64,000 nt of DNA from Woeseiaceae bacterium (GCA_021773115.1 JAJFKS010000005.1:1-64000); one strand, 5' to 3'. Positions 17,753 to 26,914 are shown, numbered from the stretch's first letter. Notes: generated by a model from the sequence alone, not told the origin. Made by a program: numbers and translations.

Positions 17753-17832
17753 CTGGAAATCCGCGTGTCGGTGGTTCAACCGAGGAGCAAAGCGACGGCA
17801 GGCGCTTGCGCCCATTCCGCCCCTGGCCACCA
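17753..17832 (+). repeat. tRNA-Phe 3'-half repeat, copy 2 (att-like), T-loop split by 35 nt
   Basis: This copy runs from the anticodon loop (CTGGAAATCC) to the encoded CCA and is nearly identical to copy 1, including the 35-nt T-loop insert at 17780-17814 with the GGCGC-TT-GCGCC hairpin. It lies 137 bases after the HepT stop and 50 bases before the nucleoside hydrolase gene's end. Confidence 0.75.
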
Positions 17833-17881
17833 TTCTTCTTAAACACTTGCTTACCGCATGCGCCGCTTGAAATACGTGCCA

Positions 17882-18913
17882 TCAGCGCTGCACCCTCTCG
17901 ATAAACATCTCAATAAATCGTGGCCAGTCGAGATCGTTCTGCACGTTCATTTGTTGAGCGCCCTCGGCGCCCGGCCATTGTTTGCGCCCGCCGACGGATA
18001 CGCCGTAACTGATGCCGTGGTCAATGTTGACGTCTACGTACAGTCGCTCACTGGTGACAAGTGTCGGATCGATGATGCTGGCCACCGCAATCTGGTCATA
18101 CATAAGCCATACGCGCTCGGGGTCCGCTTCGAACCGGCGCCCGAGCGTATCTTTCAGCAAGCGCGTCAACGGCGTATCCACTGCGACCATTTTTTGATAC
18201 CAGCCAATGTCGAGCGCCGACTTGCGCGACACGTTCAATGGCGACAATTCTATGGGTATGCCCGATCGCAGTGCCACATACGCAGCCTCCGGATCTACCC
18301 AGAAGTTAAACTCCGCGTTCGGGGTGATGTTGCCCGCGCCATCCGGCAACGCCGCTACTGCGCCGCCCATGATGACGAGCTGCTTCACGCTCGATGCAAA
18401 CTTAGGCTCCGCCCTGATCGCCTGTGCGATATTGGTCATTGGTCCGATCGCGACCAGCGTCACTTCGCCGGGTCGCGACATCACCGTATCGACGATGAAG
18501 GAAACGGCGGAACCCTGTTCCGCAATTTTCGTCGCGAAACCGCCTGGCGGTTCCGGCGGGGGCTCGTTTGAATACCAGTTACCATAGCTCTGGACGGCGA
18601 AGTCGCTCTTTTCATGTACCAGCGGCATGTCGGCACCGACGTAGACGGGTATGTCTTCCTGTTCGGCGATTTCGAGCATGCGCAACACATCCGACGTCGC
18701 GCGTTCGACACTTTCATTACCGGCAACGGTAGTGATACCCAGTATTTCCAGCTCGGGGGACCGCAATGCCAGCATCAATGCCATGCTGTCGTCCGAGGGT
18801 GGCATGACGAAATCGGTATCAAAAATAATCGGTATCCGCTCGGCCGACAGAGCGTTCGTCCAGGCAGAGAAAATGACGAAAGCCAGTAGATATCTGGCGC
18901 ACCGCTTATGCAT
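17882..18913 (-). CDS. exported inosine/uridine-type nucleoside hydrolase
   Basis: The 343-residue protein starts with a signal peptide (MHKRCARYLLAFVIFSAWTNALSA), so it acts in the periplasm. It should cleave nucleosides to ribose and base. The calcium-binding Asp cluster is present as IIFDTDFVMPPSDDSMAL, with six residues between DTD and DD instead of the three of the textbook DTDPGxDD. Further blocks are GPMTNIAQAI, LVIMGGAV, NAEFNFWVDPEAA and a C-terminal YDQIAVASIIDP replacing the usual HDP region. It is divergent from a ribose/nucleoside ABC importer that can take up its products. Confidence 0.88.
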   Translation of the reverse strand: MHKRCARYLLAFVIFSAWTNALSAERIPIIFDTDFVMPPSDDSMALMLALRSPELEILGITTVAGNESVERATSDVLRMLEIAEQEDIPVYVGADMPLVHEKSDFAVQSYGNWYSNEPPPEPPGGFATKIAEQGSAVSFIVDTVMSRPGEVTLVAIGPMTNIAQAIRAEPKFASSVKQLVIMGGAVAALPDGAGNITPNAEFNFWVDPEAAYVALRSGIPIELSPLNVSRKSALDIGWYQKMVAVDTPLTRLLKDTLGRRFEADPERVWLMYDQIAVASIIDPTLVTSERLYVDVNIDHGISYGVSVGGRKQWPGAEGAQQMNVQNDLDWPRFIEMFIERVQR

Positions 18914-19011
18914 TGTTCACCTCATGGCAAGCTGTTATTTGCGTGGAATGCCGGTACAGTATACCGACTTTCGTTAATCCTGATTGATGCCGGAGAAACA
19001 CAATAACTCGA

Positions 19012-19971
19012 ATGCAAATACTCCTCCGCACACTACTAATAACCGCATGTTTCGCTACTATCGGCGGTTGCAGCGAACGGGCAGACGATGCGTCGACAGA
19101 ACGCGACGCAAAACGCCCGACCGTCGCACTGGTCATGAAGTCTCTGGCGAACGAGTTCTTCGTCACAATGGCGGATGGCGCGCGTGCACATCACGCATCT
19201 CATCCTGACGAGTACGACCTGATCGTCAACGGCATCAGGAACGAAACCGATCTCGCACAACAGGTTGCCCTGATCGATCAGATGATTGCATCCCGCGTCG
19301 ATGCGATCGTCATCGCGCCGGCCGATTCCAAGGCGATGGTTCCCGCGCTGGCCAGGGCGGCGGCGGCCGGTATCGTCATTGTTAATATCGACAATCGACT
19401 CGACGCGGAAATACTGGGCGAGTATGGCTTATCGATTTCCTTCGTCGGCCCCGATAATTTCCAGGGGGCGGAAATGGTCGGCACCTATCTTGCCGAGCGT
19501 CTTGATCCCGGACAAAAGGTGGCAATCCTCGAGGGCGTGCCGACGACGTATAACTCGCAACAACGAACGGCAGGATTCGAAAAAGCGATGCGGGATGGCG
19601 GCATGAATATTGTTGCAAAGCAAAGTGCGCAGTGGGACCAAACCATCGCGGTGACCGTTGCGTCGGGTATGCTGGTTCAGCATCCGGACCTTGCCGCGAT
19701 ATTGTGCGCGAATGACAATATGGCACTCGGTGCCGTTGCGGCCATCAATCAGGCAGGCAAAGCCGGCGACATTGCCGTGATTGGTTTTGACAACATTTCC
19801 GCGGTGCAGTCACTCGTCCGGGACGGTACTATCCTCGCGACAGCGAACCAACATGCGGATCTGCTTGCGGTCTACGGTATCGAGCACGCGCTCAAATCGA
19901 TTCAAACCAACGTTGCGCCCGCGGACAGGGCGACGCCGGTCGACTTGATCACAGCCGATGCTCTCGACTGA
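19012..19971 (+). CDS. ribose/nucleoside-type ABC transporter substrate-binding lipoprotein
   Basis: This 319-residue protein of the RbsB/periplasmic-binding-protein-4 family has a lipobox (TIGGC-S) at residues 16-20, so it is membrane-anchored in the periplasm. The core shows the two-lobed sugar-binding pattern: LVMKSLANEFFVTMADGA, DAIVIAPADSKAM, VPTTYNSQQRTAGFEKAM, AILCANDNMALGAVAAINQAG, VIGFDNISAVQSL. It starts 98 bases from the nucleoside hydrolase (divergent) and is followed by the ATPase and permease. Ribose or another pentose is the most likely ligand. Confidence 0.92.
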   Translation: MQILLRTLLITACFATIGGCSERADDASTERDAKRPTVALVMKSLANEFFVTMADGARAHHASHPDEYDLIVNGIRNETDLAQQVALIDQMIASRVDAIVIAPADSKAMVPALARAAAAGIVIVNIDNRLDAEILGEYGLSISFVGPDNFQGAEMVGTYLAERLDPGQKVAILEGVPTTYNSQQRTAGFEKAMRDGGMNIVAKQSAQWDQTIAVTVASGMLVQHPDLAAILCANDNMALGAVAAINQAGKAGDIAVIGFDNISAVQSLVRDGTILATANQHADLLAVYGIEHALKSIQTNVAPADRATPVDLITADALD

Positions 19972-19982
19972 CCGACTGCCTG

Positions 19983-21521
19983 ATGAAGGACCTTCGGCTC
20001 TCAGTCAGGAATCTCAATAAATCGTATAACGTTCCGGTTCTTAAGAACGTCAATCTCTCGATCGGCCGCGGCGAGATTCACGCCATTGTCGGTGAGAATG
20101 GCGCCGGCAAATCAACCCTGATCAACGTTCTGACAGGACTCACACCGCGGGACTCGGGCTCAATCTCCCTCGATGGCGAGTCCTACGAGCCGAACAGCGC
20201 CGGTGACGGTTTTGCCGCGGGTGTCTCGTTCACCTCGCAGGAACTGAGCATCGTCGAGTCGTTGACCGTGGCAGAGAATATTTTCCTGCGCTACCTGCCT
20301 CGACACTATGGCATCGTCGATACGTCCGCGCTGCACGCTTCTGCCAGGGCATTGCTCGATCGTGTTGGTCTTGACTACGTTGCGACGGATTCGCGCGCCG
20401 AATCACTGAGTCTCGCCGATCGCCAGCTGCTCGAGTTCGCCAAAGCCATCAATGCGGAGTGCCGGCTGCTGTTGCTTGACGAACCCACCGCCGCACTGAC
20501 CGAGCAACAGGCCGAGCGGGTGCATGCCGTGATTCGCGAGATCGCGGCTCATCGCGTCAGCGTGATTTACATCAGCCATCGGCTCGACGATGTGCTGGAT
20601 GTCTCCGATACCGTCACGGTACTACGGGACGGCGCGGTGATTTCGACCACAGAGGCAGACGCGAGTTCTGCTGCTGACCTCGTCTCACTGATGACCGGGG
20701 GAGGCGTCATAAGGCCGAGAGACCTCGCCGCGGCCGACGCTGCCAGCCGGCCGGCACTGGTCGTGGAAAACCTGTGCACCGAAAATCTGCCTCATTCCGT
20801 CAACCTGACCTGCCATGAAAGTGAAATCGTCGGCATTGCGGGTCTCGCGGGTGCGGGGAAAAGCGAGCTCCTGCGGGCCATGTTCAGGCTCGATGGATTG
20901 CACTCAGGTCGAGTTATTCGCCACATAAAAAACGAGACCAATGAAATTCAGAGCGCGCGCCATGCCGTTCGAAATGGCATCGGGTTCCTCGGCGAAAACC
21001 GGCAGACGATGGGTATCTTTCCGGGCCAGGCCGTGCTGACCAATATGATGCTCCCCGACATCCTGCGGTCGGCCGCGTGCACAGTGGATGCAACAGCGGA
21101 AAAAACGCTTGCGGGGCAACTCGGCGAACGCCTCGCCATTCGCTGCAACAGTCTGCAGCAGGATATTCGCGAGCTGAGTGGCGGAAACCAGCAAAAGGTA
21201 TTGATTGCGCGCTGGCTCAACGCCGGATCGGCCGTGCTGTTGCTCGACGAACCGACACGCGGGGTCGACGTTGGCACGAAGCAGGCAATTTATGAACTGT
21301 TATTCGAGCTTCGTTCGAATGGCAACGCCATTGTAATCGCATCCAGCGAACTGGATGAATTGATGACGGTATGCGACAGAATTCTCGTCCTGTCGAACCG
21401 GCATCTGGTCGCTGAATTCAATCGCGGACATTGGTCGGAAGAACAGATCCTGTCGGCGTCGTTCAGCGCTTACACGGACAGCACGACACGCGAAGTGTCG
21501 CAATCGGAAGGTGTGCGGTGA
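19983..21521 (+). CDS. sugar ABC transporter ATP-binding protein (RbsA type, two ATPase domains)
   Basis: This 512-residue protein has two fused ABC domains. The first carries Walker A GENGAGKST (about residues 37-45) and Walker B LLLLDEPTAAL but an atypical signature (LSLADRQ in place of LSGGQ-like). The second has a Walker-A-like GLAGAGKSE, a full ELSGGNQQKV signature and VLLLDEPTRGVDVGTK. This asymmetry is normal for RbsA/MglA ATPases. It starts 11 bases after the binding protein gene and overlaps the permease start. Confidence 0.93.
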   Translation: MKDLRLSVRNLNKSYNVPVLKNVNLSIGRGEIHAIVGENGAGKSTLINVLTGLTPRDSGSISLDGESYEPNSAGDGFAAGVSFTSQELSIVESLTVAENIFLRYLPRHYGIVDTSALHASARALLDRVGLDYVATDSRAESLSLADRQLLEFAKAINAECRLLLLDEPTAALTEQQAERVHAVIREIAAHRVSVIYISHRLDDVLDVSDTVTVLRDGAVISTTEADASSAADLVSLMTGGGVIRPRDLAAADAASRPALVVENLCTENLPHSVNLTCHESEIVGIAGLAGAGKSELLRAMFRLDGLHSGRVIRHIKNETNEIQSARHAVRNGIGFLGENRQTMGIFPGQAVLTNMMLPDILRSAACTVDATAEKTLAGQLGERLAIRCNSLQQDIRELSGGNQQKVLIARWLNAGSAVLLLDEPTRGVDVGTKQAIYELLFELRSNGNAIVIASSELDELMTVCDRILVLSNRHLVAEFNRGHWSEEQILSASFSAYTDSTTREVSQSEGVR

Positions 21522-22468
21522 AAGTGATGAACGCGATCAGGCGGCACGCGGAGGAAAACTTCATCGTACTCTCGCTGATCCTGCTGATTCTCTTTTTCAG
21601 TTGGACGTCGGACAATTTCTTTTCTGTCGTGACACTGAAGACGATACTGAACCAGCTACCGGCCCTGACTGTCGTCACGGTCGGCATGACCCTGGTGCTG
21701 ATCGTGGCCGGCATTGATCTGTCCGTCGGTTCGGTCTTGAGTCTTTCGGCAACGGTGATTGGTGTTCTTGTCGTTGGCTGGCAAATACCGCTGCCGCTCG
21801 CCTGCCTGGCCGGTATTGTTGCAGGGCTTGCCTGCGGTGCGGCAAACGGTGCGTTGGTCGCTTTTTTCCGGCTGCCCGCCTTTATCGTTACGCTCGGCAT
21901 GTTGGAGATGGCGCGCGGTCTTGCCTACATCGTCAACAACTCGCAGACTGTTTATATTGGCAGCAGTATCCAGGCGATCGCGTTGCCACTGCCCGGCGTG
22001 GGTGTGTCACTTGCACTGCTGATCGCAATTGGCGTCGTTGCGGCGGGCCACTTCATGATGACCCGTACCGTTTTTGGCCGTCACCTGACAGCGATCGGTA
22101 GCAACGAGCAGGCGGCACGAATGTCAGGTATCGATGCACGTCCGCACCGTTTGTTTGTGCTCGCGCTGTCCGGCGCGCTGGCTGGACTTGGCGGCGTTTT
22201 CAACGCGGCCTATCTGGGCTCTGCCGATCCAAACGCAGGTATTGGGCTCGAGCTCTCGGCGATTGCAGCTGCCGTCATCGGAGGCACCAGCCTGATGGGC
22301 GGCAGGGGGTCCGTGCTCGGCGCCTTTGTCGGCGTATTAATTATCTCGATCCTGCAAAGCGGGCTCGCGCAGATTGGCGTGTCCGAACCATCCAAAAGAC
22401 TGATCACCGGTGCGGTGATCATTAGCGCAGTTCTGCTGGATCGATGGCGCCAGAAGCACCCCCAATAA
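21518..22468 (+). CDS. sugar ABC transporter permease (RbsC type)
   Basis: This inner-membrane permease of about 316 residues has eight or more hydrophobic helices. The conserved family blocks GIDLSVGSVLSL, FFRLPAFIVTLGML, GRHLTAIGSNEQAARMSGI and LSAIAAAVIGGTSLMGGRGSV are all present. I placed the start at the GTG (21518) overlapping the ATPase stop (GTGA); the frame is open from 21431 inside the ATPase gene and a further ATG is at 21527. It completes the importer. Confidence 0.92.
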   Translation: MKVMNAIRRHAEENFIVLSLILLILFFSWTSDNFFSVVTLKTILNQLPALTVVTVGMTLVLIVAGIDLSVGSVLSLSATVIGVLVVGWQIPLPLACLAGIVAGLACGAANGALVAFFRLPAFIVTLGMLEMARGLAYIVNNSQTVYIGSSIQAIALPLPGVGVSLALLIAIGVVAAGHFMMTRTVFGRHLTAIGSNEQAARMSGIDARPHRLFVLALSGALAGLGGVFNAAYLGSADPNAGIGLELSAIAAAVIGGTSLMGGRGSVLGAFVGVLIISILQSGLAQIGVSEPSKRLITGAVIISAVLLDRWRQKHPQ

Positions 22469-22662
22469 TTTACAGGTGCAGTCCAATCAAGGAACTATCG
22501 TCCCGATGCTCCTGTAAGCCGTTGATAAATATAGCGTTTTCGTGAGTCGTCAGGCCTTATGCCTTGGCTCGTCTGAGTCAGCTCCTTCCAGTAAAACTCG
22601 AAAACTGTCCTTCACGTGCGGGCACCCGACACGAGAACCTTGTCAGTGTAACTAAGATCTTA

Positions 22663-22702
22663 TAGTATCTATATCAATATTTTAGTATCTTTATAGATAC
22701 TA
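22663..22702 (+). promoter_or_regulatory. palindromic operator over the promoter of the winged-helix/nucleotidyltransferase cassette
   Basis: TAGTATCTTTATAGATACTA (22683-22702) is an inverted repeat with perfect 8-base arms. A further TAGTATCT half-site lies at 22663-22670, exactly 20 bases (two helical turns) upstream. A candidate promoter, TTGTCA (22640-22645) with TAGTAT 17 bases on, overlaps the first half-site. The downstream gene begins at 22734 and encodes a winged-helix protein, so autorepression is the obvious reading. Confidence 0.65.
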
Positions 22703-22733
22703 TTGTATCCAAATAGCTACCGAAGGTACGGCA

Positions 22734-23654
22734 ATGAGACCAATCGCAGAAGAACAGGATGTTATCCGGTACCCGCTAAACGAGTTGCTCGGAACACACG
22801 CCAACGTACGACTGATGCGCGTACTCGCCGAAGAGGTAATTGGCCCAATAGGTGCTTCCGTAGCAGCAGAACGGACCGGGCTCACGCCGGCAGGTGCTCG
22901 CCGGGCGTTGGTGAGACTCGTGAAGACGGGGTTCGTCGAAAGTGTGGGCGGTGGACGCTCTCAAAAGTATGTTCTTCGAGATTCGGATTCACTTACCAGA
23001 ACCATACGACAACTCTTTCAAAACGAGGCCAAGCGCTACCGGGAACTCCGAACAGGGATACGCGACGCTCTCCAGGACCTGCCCGAAATTCAGGCAGCCT
23101 GGATCGAATCGCCGCCAAACCAGGTTGGCAAGCCGTTACAAATAGGAGTATTGAGCGACTCAAGTTCCCTCGCGTACATTGGAGACGAGGTGAGGAAGCG
23201 ACTCACGAAGCTTGAGCAAGCATTTGACTTAACAATCGAGATCCGCAAATTCTCGCCGGCTGATGTTCCGGAAGATTTCCAGGACAGCTCGGAATTATTA
23301 ACTGGTTACATCGACACTGGAGAAACGAACCCCGATCGTACCCATTCCCAAAGAGACGAACGAACGCTTCGATACAGCTCTGCAATTGCCGACATCCTCG
23401 ATTCTGATCCATCACTTATCAGACGCGCCTCCCGCTATCTGGAATTTCTATTGGAAGAAAACCAAGGCACTGCATCGCATGATATTAGGGAGTGGCATGA
23501 CATCCTTGACAGTTACTCCACACAACGAATAAAAGATTTCATTATTGCCGACACACCGCGCGCGAAAAGACTACGGCAAAGTTCACCATTTCTTGCCGTA
23601 TTAAGCCCAGATGAACGAGAAAGAGTAACCGCAGCAGCGGATAATTCGACATGA
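22734..23654 (+). CDS. winged-helix regulator with nucleotidyltransferase-like C-terminal region
   Basis: This 306-residue protein has an N-terminal winged helix-turn-helix (about residues 20-85; RTGLTPAGARRALVRLVKTGFVESVGGGRSQKYVL in family terms). A mixed alpha/beta region follows (about residues 110-180; IQAAWIESPPNQVG...LQIGVLSDSS) reminiscent of HTH-nucleotidyltransferase proteins but without a clear GS...DxD motif. Its stop overlaps the next gene (ATGA). The layout of autoregulated DNA-binding partner plus nucleotidyltransferase is that of AbiE-like or DUF6036-type toxin-antitoxin cassettes. I assign the antitoxin/regulator role by inference. Confidence 0.6.
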   Translation: MRPIAEEQDVIRYPLNELLGTHANVRLMRVLAEEVIGPIGASVAAERTGLTPAGARRALVRLVKTGFVESVGGGRSQKYVLRDSDSLTRTIRQLFQNEAKRYRELRTGIRDALQDLPEIQAAWIESPPNQVGKPLQIGVLSDSSSLAYIGDEVRKRLTKLEQAFDLTIEIRKFSPADVPEDFQDSSELLTGYIDTGETNPDRTHSQRDERTLRYSSAIADILDSDPSLIRRASRYLEFLLEENQGTASHDIREWHDILDSYSTQRIKDFIIADTPRAKRLRQSSPFLAVLSPDERERVTAAADNST

Positions 23655-24184
23655 CCCGGGACCAACTTGAACATGCGATACGCGCCGCTTGCGACGTAGC
23701 CAAAGACACAGACCTAATCATATTCGGTTCGCAGGCAATATTAGGGGAGTATCCGGATGCACCGGCCGATCTACGGGCGTCAATTGAAGTAGATGTCCAG
23801 CCGCGGAATCGTCCCGATGCTGTGGATAGAATTGATGGTGCTTTAGGTGAGCTGTCGCTCTTTCATGGAACGCACGGCTTCTACGTTCAAGGCGTTTCAA
23901 TAGAAGCCGCAACTCTGCCAGATGGGTGGCAAGATCGAACGATTGAGGTCAAGGATGAACGAACCACTAGAGGCAACATTGGCCACTGCTTGGAATCGCA
24001 TGACCTGGCGGCGAGCAAGCTAGTTGCATATCGAGACAAAGATCGAGATTTCGTTCGAACCCTAATGCTGGAACGAATGGTTGATATAGAAATACTGGTT
24101 CACCGCATCGGGCTATTGCCTGTCGCTGAGGAAACGAAACAGCGGCTGGTCGATTGGATAAACGCAACGTCCAAGGGCTTCTGA
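23651..24184 (+). CDS. DUF6036-like nucleotidyltransferase, probable toxin partner
   Basis: This 177-residue protein has an FGSQAILGEYPDAP motif near residue 25 (the Gly-Ser of the nucleotidyltransferase fold), followed by ASIEVDVQP as the probable acidic metal-binding strand, and a C-terminal helical part with SHDLAASKLVAYRDKDRDFV. This matches the pattern of DUF6036/AbiEii-like nucleotidyltransferases. It overlaps the winged-helix gene by 4 bases and ends 6 bases before a TGCGTGA pair. A role as toxin that modifies tRNA or another substrate is inferred from families with this layout. Confidence 0.6.
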   Translation: MTRDQLEHAIRAACDVAKDTDLIIFGSQAILGEYPDAPADLRASIEVDVQPRNRPDAVDRIDGALGELSLFHGTHGFYVQGVSIEAATLPDGWQDRTIEVKDERTTRGNIGHCLESHDLAASKLVAYRDKDRDFVRTLMLERMVDIEILVHRIGLLPVAEETKQRLVDWINATSKGF

Positions 24185-24189
24185 AAGCA

Positions 24190-24206
24190 TGCGTGAATTT
24201 TGCGTG
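24190..24206 (+). repeat. TGCGTGA direct-repeat pair, site C
   Basis: TGCGTGAATTTTGCGTG lies 6 bases after the nucleotidyltransferase stop and is identical to site B. The next ~60 bases are a close copy of those after site B. Confidence 0.55.
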
Positions 24207-24293
24207 GTTCAGCCCTGAATAGTCCTGCAAGCAGCGCAACGAACGCCACGATTACTAATTGATAATTAAGAACCGAATCTAACACTTAGCCTA

Positions 24294-24373
24294 CCGAAAA
24301 TCCGCATGTCGGTTGTTCAACCGAGGAGCGGAGCGGCGACAGGCGTTTGTGCCCATTCCGCCCCTGGCCAACA
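24294..24373 (+). repeat. tRNA-Phe 3'-half repeat, copy 3 (att-like), T-loop split by 35 nt, degenerate end
   Basis: This copy starts at CCGAAAATCC, keeps the TTCAA...TTCCGCC T-loop halves around a 35-nt insert (24321-24355), and ends CCTGGCCAACA, where an extra A breaks the CCA. It has more substitutions than copies 1 and 2, including in the T-stem. The truncated end of the alanine racemase pseudogene is about 40 bases away. Confidence 0.7.
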
Positions 24374-24413
24374 TCCTCAATGGGTGTTAACCGGTCAGTG
24401 TCATTTGACCGAA

Positions 24414-25160
24414 TCAGGTGTCTGGAATGGCACCTCCCATGACCCCCACAAGGTCCGTTACATCTACGCTGATCATGTCCGCGGAAACCCGACCAACCAA
24501 CGGCGCCAGCTGCCCGTTTACTATCAGTCGCGTGCCATTCTCCGCCCCGCGCGGGTAACCATCGCCATAGCCAATCGCGAAAGTCGCAATATCCGATGGC
24601 CGTGCGGCGCTCCATGTTCCGCCGTACCCGACGCGCTCTCCCGTGGCTATTCTGCGAGTAGAGATAACTGCCGACTCCAGTGTCATTACAGGCCGCAGTT
24701 GCCTGGCTCAGCGTCTCGGCACAGGCAAAGTGCGTGCAAAACACAATGTTGCTTCGCACGTTTCTAGCCTGTCTAAACAGTTCATAAGCGCGGCTGACAT
24801 CATGTGGCTGAAAACCCAGGCGATGCATGCCGGTATCCACTTTTAACCAACCTGCAACCCAGACAAAGCAGCGCAATTCTTAAGCGGCGCTTCAGCAATA
24901 GCTCGGACCTGGCCCGAGTTTTCAACCATTAGCCAGAAGTTCTGCTGTGCGGCGATGACTAACCAGTCCGCATCGAAAACCCCTTCCAGCAATAAAATGG
25001 GGCGACTGACGCCACCCTGTCGCAGTGTCAACGCTTCTTCGATGCAGGCCACCCCAAACGCTTGTGCCCCCGGCTCCAAAGCCAACGCGATCTGCGCCGC
25101 TTGTGCGCAATTAAGTTTTAGCGCAGCTAGATCAATAGACGCCCTGGCCGCTCGAGCCAT
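24414..25160 (-). pseudogene. alr: alanine racemase, decayed
   Basis: Alanine racemase blocks are spread over three frames on the minus strand: RAARASIDLAALKLN and AFGVACIEEALTLRQGG (24843-25160), then LKVDTGMHRLGFQPHDV and FCTHFACAE (about 24700-24840), then GTRLIVNGQLAPLVGRVSADMISVDVTDL (24414-24686). The segment that should carry the PLP-binding lysine (KADAYGHG in active enzymes) is deleted between LKLNCAQAAQ and ALALEPGAQA. The last ~50 residues are missing, the frame ending about 40 bases from the tRNA-Phe-like repeat. It cannot make an active racemase. Confidence 0.85.
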
Positions 25161-25273
25161 GCGGCACGGTTTTCCCGGTCATGCTCAATGACCTGTAGCC
25201 ACATCTGCGGAACCAAAACACGCAACAGGAATAAAATTTGTACGGGTTCGTACACCTGCCTAAACGGTATGCG

Positions 25274-26914
25274 TCAATTCTGCACCGCCAATTTGAAACG
25301 TAAATCGCGGGCCCTTCCAATCCGCCAGCCGATGCCTAGTTCGTTAACAGCACCGTTTTCGTCGCGATAAAAACGTACGAGCGCACCCTCAACGCCCAAT
25401 CGTATGTCGTAAACAAAGCTATCGCGGTAAACAGGCTTAAGCTTAAAGGCCATTTCAGGGCGGTGCTCTATGTACAGAACAAGGTCGGTGCTGTTCTTCT
25501 TGATCTCATATGTCGCGCCAATTTCATTGCTGTAAAAGCGACCTGTGAACGAATCGAGGTCCGGCTTTTCAGGGGCCCACGATTCGGTCCTTATGAATGT
25601 TTCGACGTTGCCGGTCTTGGTTTCGATTTTGAAGCGTCTACTGTCTACAAAGACCACTTGATCACCATTCTTGAGTGCCATCCTATCGTTCGAAATTGCT
25701 GTTAATGGCGCACCCTGGATTCTCAAGTCATTCCCGTTACGCACGAGCTTGACTGGCATACCGGTGAATTCGCTGACATACAGTCCTGCTCGAACCTCGG
25801 CTTTTGTCAAATAGGTGTTCGATGGAATTTTTTCAGAAGCAGGTAAGAACAGATCTGCAATTTGATATCCGAAGTAATCGCCTCCAAACGTATAGTCCGG
25901 ATCGCCGGCATTACAAGCAACGGCAACTGAAAGTCGATGCTCCGGAAAACGAGCGAGCCAGGCACGATAGGCACCAATACCTCCTGCATGGGAAATCTCC
26001 GTTGTGCCGTTGCGAGTACGCTGGTAGAGGCCACGTGAGTAATTGGATTGCCGCCCACTATTCAGTACTGCGCGTCGTTCAAATTCCTTCGCAACGAATT
26101 CACCCAGTTTTCGTTCGGTGAGTGCGGTGTTCCAGATCAACAGGTCCGGGACGTTCGTCAATATTCCCGCATCGCCGTACACATCCTCAAACGGCATCGT
26201 TTGAACATAGCCTCGTTCGGTACGCATGTAGGCAATCGACCGCCCACTAACCACACGTCGAAAGTCATCTCGCCATTGAGTTGATTTAATTCCGAGCGGT
26301 TCAAAAAGGTTTTCTCGTGCAAACACCTGCAATGACTGGCCAGCAACACGCTCCGCTATGATCGCCAGGAGGACGAAGCCGGAATTCGTATAGCTGAATT
26401 CTTCGCCAGGCATGAAATCGAGTTGCTGCTGACGAACTATGATGTCAAGAGCATCGGCATTGGTCATCACGCGAGTCGTCCGTCCCCAGCCGGCCAGTTC
26501 ATCCAGGACGCCCCAGTCCCTTATGCCGCTCGTGTGCGAGAGTAGGTGGTTAATCTCTACCCGGCCGCCATATACGGGCAGTTCCGGGATATATTTTCGG
26601 ACGTCATCTGTCAGTTTCAGCTTGCCATCTCGTGCAAGAACCAGAATGGCGGCCGCTGTAAACTGTTTCGAGACCGAGCCAACTTCGAACAGGGTGGACG
26701 GTTCATTCAACACCCCATGCTCAAGGTCAGCGACACCATAGGCACGTGACAACAACACCTGACCATCCTGAATCACCCCGACAGCACAACCGGGTGTTGT
26801 CGACGAGTTCCAGGGCTCGAAGATTGCGTCTACGCGACTTTCCAAATCAGTGTCATCGGCGGCGGCTATGCCGCTCGATACCAACGCTAGAAGAATCAGT
26901 CTTGCGATCAGCAT
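25274..26914 (-). CDS. exported serine hydrolase (class C beta-lactamase / D-aminopeptidase family)
   Basis: This 546-residue protein has a signal peptide (MLIARLILLALVSSGIAAA). The N-terminal ~350 residues form a beta-lactamase-type domain with the catalytic Ser80-Val-Ser-Lys83, YTN near residue 177 and a C-terminal HAGG motif. The remaining ~180 residues are beta-rich (lipocalin-like C-terminal domain seen in DmpA/Pab87-type peptidases), containing FTGRFYSNEIGATYEI. It is probably a periplasmic peptidase or esterase. It stands alone, with a decayed alr downstream. Confidence 0.88.
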   Translation of the reverse strand: MLIARLILLALVSSGIAAADDTDLESRVDAIFEPWNSSTTPGCAVGVIQDGQVLLSRAYGVADLEHGVLNEPSTLFEVGSVSKQFTAAAILVLARDGKLKLTDDVRKYIPELPVYGGRVEINHLLSHTSGIRDWGVLDELAGWGRTTRVMTNADALDIIVRQQQLDFMPGEEFSYTNSGFVLLAIIAERVAGQSLQVFARENLFEPLGIKSTQWRDDFRRVVSGRSIAYMRTERGYVQTMPFEDVYGDAGILTNVPDLLIWNTALTERKLGEFVAKEFERRAVLNSGRQSNYSRGLYQRTRNGTTEISHAGGIGAYRAWLARFPEHRLSVAVACNAGDPDYTFGGDYFGYQIADLFLPASEKIPSNTYLTKAEVRAGLYVSEFTGMPVKLVRNGNDLRIQGAPLTAISNDRMALKNGDQVVFVDSRRFKIETKTGNVETFIRTESWAPEKPDLDSFTGRFYSNEIGATYEIKKNSTDLVLYIEHRPEMAFKLKPVYRDSFVYDIRLGVEGALVRFYRDENGAVNELGIGWRIGRARDLRFKLAVQN

